A program made the translations under genes and the position numbers. A stretch of 35,386 nucleotides of DNA. Source: Candidatus Pacearchaeota archaeon CG10_big_fil_rev_8_21_14_0_10_31_59. Lineage in GTDB: Archaea > Nanobdellota > Nanobdellia > Pacearchaeales > CG1-02-31-27. The stretch lies in the NCBI GenBank assembly GCA_002763115.1, contig PFCW01000002.1, positions 52,928 to 88,313 of the forward strand, in the 5' to 3' direction. The notes below the pieces were generated by a model that was given only the letters and a program-made list of their open reading frames with translations, did no database searches and was not told the origin of the DNA. Positions within the stretch are counted from its first letter, which is position 1; each line of letters begins with the position of its first letter. Shown here in pieces: positions 27,766 through 35,386 of this stretch.

Positions 27766-28244
27766 GGAAAATGAGAAAATTAAGTTTTAAAAGAAGAGAA
27801 GAGCATAGAACAGATTACAAAGCAAGGTTAAATATTCTTAAAGGCGGAAATAAAAGATTAATTGTAAGAAAAAGTAATAAATATATTCTGGCCCAGATAG
27901 CAGAAAGCAAAGAAGGCCAGGATAAGATTTTGTGTGAAGCAACCACGATGGAATTTAAGGATAAAATCAAAGAATTAAAAAGTTTAAAGAATATATTTAT
28001 TGCATATAACTTAGGAAAACTTATTGCAAAAAAAGCTACTGCATTGGGGATAAAAGAAGCTATAGTGGATATTGGAATTAATAGGTCGACAAAAGGTTCT
28101 AGAATTTATGCTGTTTTAAATGGAGCAATAGATGGTGGATTAAAAATTCCCCATAATGAAAAAAATTTTCCTTCAAAGGAAAGATTAAATGGAGAGCATA
28201 TCAAACCTGAAATAAAAAATAAAATTAAAGATCTGGTAAAATAA
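27762..28244 (+). CDS. rpl18: 50S ribosomal protein L18 (uL18)
   Basis: FKRRREEHRTDYKARLNILKGGNKRLIVRKSNKYILAQIAE; YNLGKLIAKKATALGIKEAIVDIGINRSTKGSRIYAVLNGAIDGGLKIPHNEK. Confidence 0.96.
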   Translation: MRKMRKLSFKRREEHRTDYKARLNILKGGNKRLIVRKSNKYILAQIAESKEGQDKILCEATTMEFKDKIKELKSLKNIFIAYNLGKLIAKKATALGIKEAIVDIGINRSTKGSRIYAVLNGAIDGGLKIPHNEKNFPSKERLNGEHIKPEIKNKIKDLVK

Positions 28245-28245
28245 A

Positions 28246-28992
28246 ATGCCTAAAAAGAAAATTGAAGACAAAGAAAAGAATGAAGATATTATTGAAATAA
28301 AAGATGTAGAAAAAAGGACCAAAGAAGAGATTGAAAAGGAAGAAAAAATAGCTAAATGGGTTCCAAAGACAGAAATTGGAAGAGAGGTAAAAGCTGGAAA
28401 GATTAAAGAGATAGATGAAATTTTTAGACATGGAAGAAGAATAATAGAATCAGAAATTTTTGATGTTCTTTTGCCTAATTTAGAATTTGATTTGATAAAA
28501 ATTGGGCAGTCAAAAGGAAAATTTGGTGGAGGAAAGAGAAGAGCTTGGAGACAAACACAGAAAAAAACTTCAGAAGGTAACAGACCGAGTTTTGCTGCGA
28601 TGGTTGTAGTTGGAGACAGGAAGGGACATGTTGGTGTCGGGATGGAAAAAGCAAAAGAAACTTTACCTGCAAGAGAAAAAGCCAAAAGAAAAGCAAAATT
28701 AAACATAATCAAAATAAAATTAGGTTGTGGAAGTTTTGATTGTGGATGTGGAACTAACCACAGTATTCCATTTAAAGTGGAAGGAAAATGTAGTTCTGCA
28801 AGAATAATACTTATACCAGCCCCAAAAGGAACTGGGTTGGTTGTAGATGATGAAGTAAAAAAAATTTTAAAATTAGCGGGAATTAAAGATATATACTCAA
28901 AAACCTTCGGACAGACCAGAACAAAATATAATTTGATAACTGCTTGTATTAATGCTTTAAAAAAAATAAATGAATTTGTGGAGAAAGAATAA
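28246..28992 (+). CDS. rps5: 30S ribosomal protein S5 (uS5)
   Basis: RRAWRQTQKKTSEGNRPSFAAMVVVGDRKGHVGVGMEKAKETLPAREKAKRKAKLNIIKI. Confidence 0.97.
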   Translation: MPKKKIEDKEKNEDIIEIKDVEKRTKEEIEKEEKIAKWVPKTEIGREVKAGKIKEIDEIFRHGRRIIESEIFDVLLPNLEFDLIKIGQSKGKFGGGKRRAWRQTQKKTSEGNRPSFAAMVVVGDRKGHVGVGMEKAKETLPAREKAKRKAKLNIIKIKLGCGSFDCGCGTNHSIPFKVEGKCSSARIILIPAPKGTGLVVDDEVKKILKLAGIKDIYSKTFGQTRTKYNLITACINALKKINEFVEKE

Positions 28993-28993
28993 A

Positions 28994-29428
28994 ATGTTTG
29001 TTGCAATAAGAATTAAAGGAAGGATAGATATTAGTTATAAAAACAAAACAACTTTTGAATTGCTTAAATTAAGAAGAAAATTTGCATGTGCAATTTATTC
29101 AGAGACTAAAGAAATAGAAGGCATGTTAAAAAGAGTTGAAAATTATATAGCTTATGGAAAGATTGATGAAAAAACTTTGAAAGAACTTATAATTAAGAGA
29201 GGACGTTTAACTGGAAATAAAAAAGTTGATGAGAAATTGATTAACGATAAATTAATTAAAGACGTGACTGATGGAAAAGTTAAATTAGAAGAAAAAAATA
29301 TAAAACCATTTTTTAGATTAAATCCTCCAAGAGGTGGATTTAAAAAATCTACAAAGAAAATGTTTCCTAATGGAATCTTGGGAAATAATAAAGAGAAGAT
29401 AAATGAATTTATAATAACTATGCTGTAA
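28994..29428 (+). CDS. rpl30: 50S ribosomal protein L30 (uL30)
   Basis: [35 protein letters not shown]...[29 protein letters not shown] 28994, just after the rps5 stop, preferred over the track start 28970. Confidence 0.95.
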   Translation: MFVAIRIKGRIDISYKNKTTFELLKLRRKFACAIYSETKEIEGMLKRVENYIAYGKIDEKTLKELIIKRGRLTGNKKVDEKLINDKLIKDVTDGKVKLEEKNIKPFFRLNPPRGGFKKSTKKMFPNGILGNNKEKINEFIITML

Positions 29429-29429
29429 A

Positions 29430-29915
29430 ATGAAAATAAAAAAAAGAAATAAAAGTTCAAGAAGGATGGGTAGAAGAACCTGTTTCTGGGGAGCAAGAAA
29501 AAAACACAGAGGAAAAGGCAATAAAGGTGGAAAAGGAATGGCTGGTAGCGGTAAAAGAGCTGACCAGAAAAAAACATTAATAATAAGCAAATATGGAAAA
29601 ACATATTTCGGAAAGTTTGGTTTTAAGAGTATTCAGCAGAAAAAAAACAGAAAATTAAAAGAGATAAATCTCCAAGATATTGAAAAGATGATTGATTATT
29701 TTAAGAAAAAAGGTTTGGTTAAAGAATCTAAGGATAATGTTGAGATTAATTTGAAAGGATATAAGATTTTAAGCGATGGAGAACTAACTAAAAAATTAAT
29801 AATAAAAGCTAGTGGCTTTTCAGAAAAAGCCATAGAGAAAATTGAAAAAAAAGGTGGAAAGGCAATTCGGATTTCAGAAGAAAAAATAAAAAAAGAAATA
29901 AAAGACAATAAGTAA
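29430..29915 (+). CDS. rpl15: 50S ribosomal protein L15 (uL15)
   Basis: [35 protein letters not shown]. Confidence 0.95.
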   Translation: MKIKKRNKSSRRMGRRTCFWGARKKHRGKGNKGGKGMAGSGKRADQKKTLIISKYGKTYFGKFGFKSIQQKKNRKLKEINLQDIEKMIDYFKKKGLVKESKDNVEINLKGYKILSDGELTKKLIIKASGFSEKAIEKIEKKGGKAIRISEEKIKKEIKDNK

Positions 29916-29916
29916 A

Positions 29917-31269
29917 ATGCCTTTATTTAAAAATTTAATTTCAAATCTTCCAGAAGTTACTCCACCTACAGAAAAAAAACTTAATTTTAACACAAAATTA
30001 AAATGGACCCTTATAGTCATTGTCCTTTTTTTTATCTTATCAAATATTCCTTTATTTGGATTAGCCAGCAACGCACTGAAAAGATTTGAATATTTATCAG
30101 TTATTCTTGGAGCCACTTTTGGCTCATTGATGTCGCTTGGCATTGGACCGATAGTAACAGCCTCTATCGTATTGCAATTATTGGTTGGTAGCGAGCTTAT
30201 AAAAATAGATACGACTACAGAAGAAGGAAGAAAATATTTTCAAGGTATACAGAAATTTTTGGCAATAGGATTTACTGTTTTTGAATCAGTAATTTATGTT
30301 TTAATGAAAGGACTTGGAGCTGTTCCAGGGTTAGAATTAGTTTTGATTATACAATTAATCATCGGTGGTTTGTTAGTCATATTAATGGATGATCTTGTTT
30401 CCAAATATGGTTTTGGTTCAGGTATAAGTCTGTTCATCGTAGCGGGTGTAGCATGGGAATTATTTGTTTCAGCTTTTGCTTTTATCGGACCGCAGGGAAC
30501 AATTCAACCTGTTGGTAGATTATGGGTTTTGATAAGTTCGATAGCAAATGCAAATCCAACTTTAATGGCTTTGGCTTTAGCTGCAATAATTTCAACAGTA
30601 ATAATATTTTTAGTTGTGGTTTATGTTCAATCCATGAAAGTTGAAATCCCTTTAAGTTTTGGCCGAGTTCGGGGATTTGGTTTCAGATGGCCGCTGGCAT
30701 TTTTATATGCGAGCAATATTCCGGTTATCTTAACAGCTGCGCTGCTCGCAAATATCCAGCTAATAGGACGTTTAAGCAAGTCAGCATTTATTGCTGTTTT
30801 TGATAGTAACGGTGTAATAACCGGGGGAATATTAAAATGGTTTTCACACGTAGATTTACCACAAAAAATAATAACCAGGGGGTTACTACCTACAGATATA
30901 ATTCAAGCTGTATGTTACACATTATTTATGATTGCATTTTCAATTTTATTTGCTGTATTCTGGGTTAAAACATCTGGTATGGATGCAAAAAAACAGGCGG
31001 AAAATATAGCAAAAAGCGGAATGTCTATTCCCGGATTCAGGCAAAATCCAAGAGTTTTGGAATCTATTTTAGAAAGATATATAATGCCTCTAACCGTAAT
31101 GGGTGGAGCTGCTGTTGGTTTATTAGCTGCAGGAGCAGATCTACTCGGAGCATTGGTCAGGGGAACAGGTTTATTGTTATCAGTTATGATAGTTTACAAA
31201 ATGTATGAAAATATAGCTCAACAGCATGCTTATGATATGCATCCTGTGTTGAGAAAATTGTCGGATTAA
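29917..31269 (+). CDS. secY: Preprotein translocase subunit SecY
   Basis: LGIGPIVTASIVLQLLVGSELI, KYGFGSGISLFIVAGVAWELF, TSGMDAKKQAENIAKSGMSIPGFRQNPRVLESILERYI; multiple TM segments. Confidence 0.98.
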   Translation: MPLFKNLISNLPEVTPPTEKKLNFNTKLKWTLIVIVLFFILSNIPLFGLASNALKRFEYLSVILGATFGSLMSLGIGPIVTASIVLQLLVGSELIKIDTTTEEGRKYFQGIQKFLAIGFTVFESVIYVLMKGLGAVPGLELVLIIQLIIGGLLVILMDDLVSKYGFGSGISLFIVAGVAWELFVSAFAFIGPQGTIQPVGRLWVLISSIANANPTLMALALAAIISTVIIFLVVVYVQSMKVEIPLSFGRVRGFGFRWPLAFLYASNIPVILTAALLANIQLIGRLSKSAFIAVFDSNGVITGGILKWFSHVDLPQKIITRGLLPTDIIQAVCYTLFMIAFSILFAVFWVKTSGMDAKKQAENIAKSGMSIPGFRQNPRVLESILERYIMPLTVMGGAAVGLLAAGADLLGALVRGTGLLLSVMIVYKMYENIAQQHAYDMHPVLRKLSD

Positions 31270-31270
31270 A

Positions 31271-31750
31271 ATGGTATTTTTAGATATAGTAATAGCGTTT
31301 GCAAAATGGTCACCGCTAGGTTTGCCTCCCGGTTTGGTTAGTATATTCATAGTTTCAGCAATTTTAACTTTGTTATTGATTTTTGTTTACAAATGGACAA
31401 CAAATCAAAAAGAGATGGAGGAAAATAAAAAAAGACAGAAAGAAATACAAGAAGAGCTTAAACAGAACAAAGATAATATTGAGAAGACAAAAGAATTAAG
31501 CTCCGAGTTAAGCACTATAGCAATGAAAAGTTTAAAGCTAAGTTTTAAACCTATGCTATTTACTTTTATACCTGTAATAATAATTTTTGCTTTATTAAAG
31601 GAGATGTATAAAGTTGCTGAAATCGGAAATATTATTTATTGGGGAAAAAATATTCCAATAGTTGGAGATGGGGGAGGATGGTTTTTTTGTTATTTTGTTT
31701 TAAGCTTAGTTTTCAGTATAATTTTTAGAAAAATCTTTAAGATACATTAA
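31271..31750 (+). CDS. DUF106/EMC3-TMCO1-like membrane insertase-related protein
   Basis: Adjacent to secY; three TM spans around a charged coiled coil (KWTTNQKEMEENKKRQKEIQEELKQN; LSFKPMLFTFIPVIIIFALLKEMY). Confidence 0.8.
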   Translation: MVFLDIVIAFAKWSPLGLPPGLVSIFIVSAILTLLLIFVYKWTTNQKEMEENKKRQKEIQEELKQNKDNIEKTKELSSELSTIAMKSLKLSFKPMLFTFIPVIIIFALLKEMYKVAEIGNIIYWGKNIPIVGDGGGWFFCYFVLSLVFSIIFRKIFKIH

Positions 31751-31752
31751 AA

Positions 31753-32052
31753 ATGGAAGTCGGAAGAATATGCCAAAAAATAATGGGGAGAGAAAAAGGA
31801 AAATATTGTGTTATAATTGAAAAGATAGATACAAATTTTGTTATCATAGATGGTTATGTCAAAAAGAGAAAATGTAATGTAAATCATCTGAAAATTTTAG
31901 ATAAAAATTTAGAATTAGACAAGAAAATTTCCAAAGAGGATATAATAAAAAAGCTTGAAAAAGAAGGTTTTAAGCAAAAAGAAACTGTTAAGATAAAAGA
32001 AAAATTCAAAAAAGTAACAAAGGATAAAAAGAAAAATGAAAGAAAAAAATGA
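31753..32052 (+). CDS. rpl14e: 50S ribosomal protein L14e
   Basis: MEVGRICQKIMGREKGKYCVIIEKIDTNFVIIDGYVKKRKCNVNHLKIL (KOW-type). Confidence 0.88.
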   Translation: MEVGRICQKIMGREKGKYCVIIEKIDTNFVIIDGYVKKRKCNVNHLKILDKNLELDKKISKEDIIKKLEKEGFKQKETVKIKEKFKKVTKDKKKNERKK

Positions 32053-32422
32053 AATTGATGCAGAGAAAATTTTTCAGTTAAAATTATTTGAAAAAAGGAT
32101 TAATGAATTACAACAACAAATACAAGTTATAGAGGAAAAGATTAACGAGATTGAATATTTGAAAAATGGACTTGATGAAATAGAAAATTCAAATGATAAA
32201 GAGATACTATCTCAAATCGGTCCGGGGATATTTGTCAAGACAAAATTAATAGAAAATAAAAAAGTTTTCGTTGATATTGGCTCTAAAAATATTTGTGAAA
32301 AGAGTATTGAAGAAGCAAAAGAATTTTTAACCAGACAAATAAAAAAGATTAGAGATGTAAGAGAAGAGTTAGTTGAGGAAATAGAAAAAATAATAAAAAA
32401 TTTGCAAGAAGGCAAATTTTAA
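32036..32422 (+). CDS. pfdA: Prefoldin alpha subunit
   Basis: Two coiled coils flanking SQIGPGIFVKTKLIENKKVFVDIGSKNICEKSIEEAKEFL; overlaps rpl14e by 17 nt. Confidence 0.88.
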   Translation: MKEKNEIDAEKIFQLKLFEKRINELQQQIQVIEEKINEIEYLKNGLDEIENSNDKEILSQIGPGIFVKTKLIENKKVFVDIGSKNICEKSIEEAKEFLTRQIKKIRDVREELVEEIEKIIKNLQEGKF

Positions 32423-33879
32423 AATTCTTTTATTTTTAATATGATTATTATGCAAAAAAGCAATACAACTATTGATAAAATCCACGCAATATTTTCCGAG
32501 ATTTTCATATTTTCATTTTCATAAACTGTAAATCCTGTTAGCGGATTATTAAACTCTGTTAAAATTTCAGTGTTTGTTTCTTGAATCTCTTCTTTCTTGT
32601 CTTCTTCACTCAAATTTAAAGTTGCAGATTTATTTTTTTCTTGGTTATTCGTTTCTTCTGCCTCACATTCTTCATTTTTTTCTATATTAATTTCTACTTT
32701 TTCTTCAAGATTCAAGCCTTCTATTATTATATTACCATTCCCTTCTTTAAGTTTAGAGTCACAATTATCATTCAATTCAATTGGAACTTCTAATTCATAC
32801 AATTTATATTTTTCTCTTAGATACAAGGTTGATTTTTCACTCGCTTTTTCGCCTTCGGAATCTTCAACATAAATATAAATGGCATATTTTCTTGTATCAC
32901 CTTTATAAAATTTAAGTTTTAATTTAAAAGAAGAGCCAAAATTAACATTTTTATCATAATCTAAAATTTCTAAATACGAATCTTTCTGTTTTTCCTCGGT
33001 CTGATTTTGTGTTTGGTTTGATGTCTGATTTTGTTGAGTAAAATTACATTCAACAGAAATATTCTTATTGTTAAATTCTTTAGAAGATGTAGAGTTTGTT
33101 TTTCTTATTTTTGGATTTAATATCGCATTTCCATCAAAATTTTCGATTTTAAATATAATTGAGGTGTTTCCTATTTTGTTATCAACTATTAAAGCAGATT
33201 CAAAATAATAATTTGTTGAAATCCATTCATTACCATCGTAAAATTTTCCAATCCTTGTTCCGTTTAAACTTAAAATATCTATCTTTATATCATAAAAGGA
33301 ATCTGCAAAATTTGATGATAAAATTGATATTGAAAAATTTTGACTGCAATTTACTTTTTCTTGGTAGAATAAAGACAAATTTTCCTCTTTATCTTCAATT
33401 TCGAAATAATTATTTTTGGAGCATGGATTTGGAATATTATTAAACCATGATTCATTAATCAATTGTATACTTTCTCCTTCTGAAGCTGTATTTGTATAAT
33501 TAATATAATCTTCCAAAGTAGAATTATTCCAAATCCAGATTTCATCTTGAGAATTCGCCAAACCAAGTGTTCCTTCAATAACAAGACAGGAACAGTTCCA
33601 TATCTTATTGAAATTTGTGATATTATCCGCTATAATCGCATAGGAATCTGGATTTAAAATTCCGTAAAGAGTTGAATTTTTGCTTCCCTTATCTTTTAAA
33701 ATCCAACCAGTAAGATTTATTTCTTTTTCTCCGTTATTATAAATTTCTATCCATTCTCCATTCGTGTCAGAACCTTGGGAATCTGAAGGATTATAAAGAA
33801 TTTCATTAATAAATATTTCTGTGGATGAAAGAGTTATTGAAAAGATAATTACAAAGATGAAAAGCAATTCTTTTTTCAT
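32419..33879 (-). CDS. Surface-anchored lamin-tail-domain (LTD) protein
   Basis: Signal peptide; IFINEILYNPSDSQGSDTNGEWIEIYNNGEKEINLTGWILKDKG; many N-x-S/T sites; C-terminal TM NIAWILSIVVLLFCIIIILKIKEF. TATA-like element about 27 nt upstream. Confidence 0.87.
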   Translation of the reverse strand: MKKELLFIFVIIFSITLSSTEIFINEILYNPSDSQGSDTNGEWIEIYNNGEKEINLTGWILKDKGSKNSTLYGILNPDSYAIIADNITNFNKIWNCSCLVIEGTLGLANSQDEIWIWNNSTLEDYINYTNTASEGESIQLINESWFNNIPNPCSKNNYFEIEDKEENLSLFYQEKVNCSQNFSISILSSNFADSFYDIKIDILSLNGTRIGKFYDGNEWISTNYYFESALIVDNKIGNTSIIFKIENFDGNAILNPKIRKTNSTSSKEFNNKNISVECNFTQQNQTSNQTQNQTEEKQKDSYLEILDYDKNVNFGSSFKLKLKFYKGDTRKYAIYIYVEDSEGEKASEKSTLYLREKYKLYELEVPIELNDNCDSKLKEGNGNIIIEGLNLEEKVEINIEKNEECEAEETNNQEKNKSATLNLSEEDKKEEIQETNTEILTEFNNPLTGFTVYENENMKISENIAWILSIVVLLFCIIIILKIKEF

Positions 33880-33924
33880 TAAGAATAAAATAATTTAAGG
33901 ATATTTAAAAATTATTGTAATTAA

Positions 33925-34186
33925 GTGGGTCAGCTAGTTTTGCTCGAGGAATAATAAAAAGTTACCTTGTAAATCCCTCGGTTTTGCTACCCCACAAGCG
34001 CTTTAACCTTAGATTAGGGCTGCTTTCTTCCGAATCTGACCCGATTCACTAAAGCAAAGCCGAGCAGGACAAAACGTCAACAGAATGAAACAAGACTTAA
34101 TATTACTCTTTGTCACTCGCTAGCATTTGGCTTGCCATAAAGCCCATTTGCAATCTAGCAGAGGGCTAGCCTGCAACCTTGACCCG
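33925..34186 (-). ncRNA. Archaeal signal recognition particle RNA (7S/SRP RNA)
   Basis: Minus strand carries the helix 8 signature GGGTCAGATTCGGAAGAAAGCAGCCC (GGAA tetraloop); helix 5 arms CTCGGCTTTGCT / AGCAAAACCGAG; terminal helix GGGTCA...TGACCC; Alu-like 5' hairpins (CTAGC/GCTAG, GGCTT/AAGCC). About 262 nt; ends approximate. Confidence 0.88.
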
Positions 34187-34203
34187 ATATTAGGAATACA
34201 TTC

Positions 34204-34213
34204 TTATATTTAA
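34204..34213 (-). promoter_or_regulatory. TATA-like box for the SRP RNA gene
   Basis: Minus strand CTTAAATATA about 23 nt upstream of the inferred RNA 5' end. Confidence 0.45.
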
Positions 34214-34231
34214 GATTATCGTTTAAAAAAA

Positions 34232-34240
34232 TTTATATAA
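34232..34240 (+). promoter_or_regulatory. TATA-like box upstream of ATG 34261
   Basis: TTTATATAA centred about 25 nt before ATG 34261. Confidence 0.5.
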
Positions 34241-34260
34241 ACAGATTATTTTATTATATT

Positions 34261-35046
34261 ATGAAAAAATTAGGTATAGCAATAGAACCGATTTTAAGTG
34301 AGTTTAAAGATATATAGGAGATAATCGAGGTTTTGATTGCTAAAGGGGAAAAATTTAATCATATCGAATTGCATTCGAAATTTTTAGATGAATTTTTAGT
34401 GTTTTTTCTTGAACTTATAGAGAAATCTAAAATAAATTTTTCTGTACATATGCCGCATATGTATTCTAAAGAAAAAGTTAATTTATGTTCTGCTGTCAAA
34501 AAAGATAAAGAAAAAGCTTGTTATTGGTTAAAGAAATCAATACATCTTTCCAAGGAGCTAAATGCAAAATATATTATATTGCATCCTGATGTTCCTAAAA
34601 AATGTTCGAAAGAAAAAGGAAGAGAGGTTTTAGAGAAACATATAAAAGACAATATGAATCTTTTAAAGAAAAATCAGATGTTTTTAATTGAAAATATGCC
34701 TTCAAAAGATTATTGTATTTCTAATGTTGAAGAAATGAAAGAATTTCTCAAAAAATTCGATAAGAGCAAAGTTGGTTGTGTATGGGATATTGCACATTCA
34801 TATTTTGTCATGAAAGACAGATTTTTACAATTTCCAAAAGTTTTAGAGAAAAGTATCAAAGAGATTCATATATGTGATTTTGGAAAAAATGGAGAAGACC
34901 ATTTGGTTTTAAGTAAAGGTATTATGAATATTAAAAAAATTGGAAATTCGATAAAAAAATTTAAAGTTCCTTTAATTTTAGAGATAAAACCGGAAAATAT
35001 TGATGATATAAGCAACTCGAGAAAAATTTTGAAAAAATATTTTTAA
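34261..35046 (+). CDS. Xylose-isomerase-like TIM-barrel (AP endonuclease 2 superfamily) protein interrupted by in-frame TAG at 34315-34317
   Basis: Same frame gives MKKLGIAIEPILSEFKDI*EIIEVLIAKGEKFNHIELHSKF...FSVHMPHMYSKEKVNL...KYIILHPDVPKK...FLIENMPS...GCVWDIAHSYF...EIHICDFGKNGEDHL...LILEIKPEN. The track ORF starts at TTG 34333, after the amber codon. Confidence 0.75.
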
Positions 35047-35386
35047 TGTTTTCTTTTCTTAATTTTTCTGTTTATATGTCTTTTAATCTTTTTTCTTGGT
35101 TTAATTTTTGTTTTTTTGTTTTTTATGGATATAAATAAACCGAAGACAACTGCCAGGAAAGCCAAAAACAGAGCTGTTAATCCCGAGTAACTTAGATAAG
35201 CTGAATTATTTCCGAATACAGAATAACCAGTAATGCTTCCGCTGAAAACAATTGCAAAAATTCCTAAAATGCCTAATACAACTGCTGCTACTGCTGCAGG
35301 TGTTGCATATTTTTTTGCGGCTTCTTGAGCTGCAGATACTGTTTCATCAAAATGTTTTTCTAATCCAGAAGCTATACCTCCAACGT
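35043..35386 (-). CDS. Membrane protein C-terminal part (5' end outside window)
   Basis: Minus frame VGGIASGLEKHFDETVSAAQEAAKKYATPAAVAAVVLGILGIFAIVFSGSITGYSVFGNNSAYLSYSGLTALFLAFLAVVFGLFISIKNKKTKIKPRKKIKRHINRKIKKRKH*; two TM spans and a basic tail. Not in the ORF track because it is truncated. Confidence 0.75.
   Translation of the reverse strand, partial: VGGIASGLEKHFDETVSAAQEAAKKYATPAAVAAVVLGILGIFAIVFSGSITGYSVFGNNSAYLSYSGLTALFLAFLAVVFGLFISIKNKKTKIKPRKKIKRHINRKIKKRKH

Noticed and set aside
28185-29006. 273-aa antisense ORF opposite rps5
   Set aside because: Lies on the opposite strand of a certain ribosomal gene; Phe/Ser/Leu-rich composition typical of the reverse complement of Lys/Glu-rich coding DNA.
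1-35386. Genome-wide recoding of TAG as a sense codon
   Set aside because: TAG is the natural end of leuS, M28, the transglutaminase gene and rps14, so global recoding is not supported; no pyl genes in the window.
1-35386. CRISPR arrays, transposons, rRNA, tRNA
   Set aside because: No regularly spaced repeats, transposase-like ORFs, inverted-repeat ends, or rRNA/tRNA-like sequence were recognised.

Overview
AT-rich archaeal chromosomal segment, by gene content probably DPANN-like (inference). It carries a long ribosomal-protein operon on the + strand (about 18.2-32.4 kb: L3-L4-L23-L2-S19-L22-S3-L29-SUI1-RNP1-S17-L14-L24-S4e-L5-S14-S8-L6-L32e-L19e-L18-S5-L30-L15-SecY-DUF106/EMC3-like-L14e-prefoldin alpha). 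Upstream are aminoacyl-tRNA synthetases (LeuRS C-terminus, AlaRS, ProRS), TFE, rhomboid protease, Nre repair protein, PHP-like protein, polysaccharide-deacetylase-like protein, L15e, DHH phosphoesterase, transglutaminase-like surface protein, AMP phosphorylase and an AI-2E-type permease. An SRP (7S) RNA gene absent from the ORF track lies on the minus strand at about 33925-34186. The main items for a second look are: an AlaRS that looks like the bacterial CPR type, with a HAD-like domain inserted in its catalytic domain and no C-terminal C-Ala domain; an L6 gene broken by a +1 shift at an A8 run with residues missing; an in-frame amber codon near the start of a TIM-barrel gene whose TATA box supports the upstream start; five of six convergent gene pairs interlocked by exactly 4 nt at their stop codons; a 64-residue, roughly 60% lysine tail on TFE; a possible G-quadruplex upstream of nre; and a recurring TG(F/Y)xV motif in membrane proteins. 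No CRISPR array, mobile element, rRNA or tRNA was recognised. I did not find a clearly new multi-gene system.
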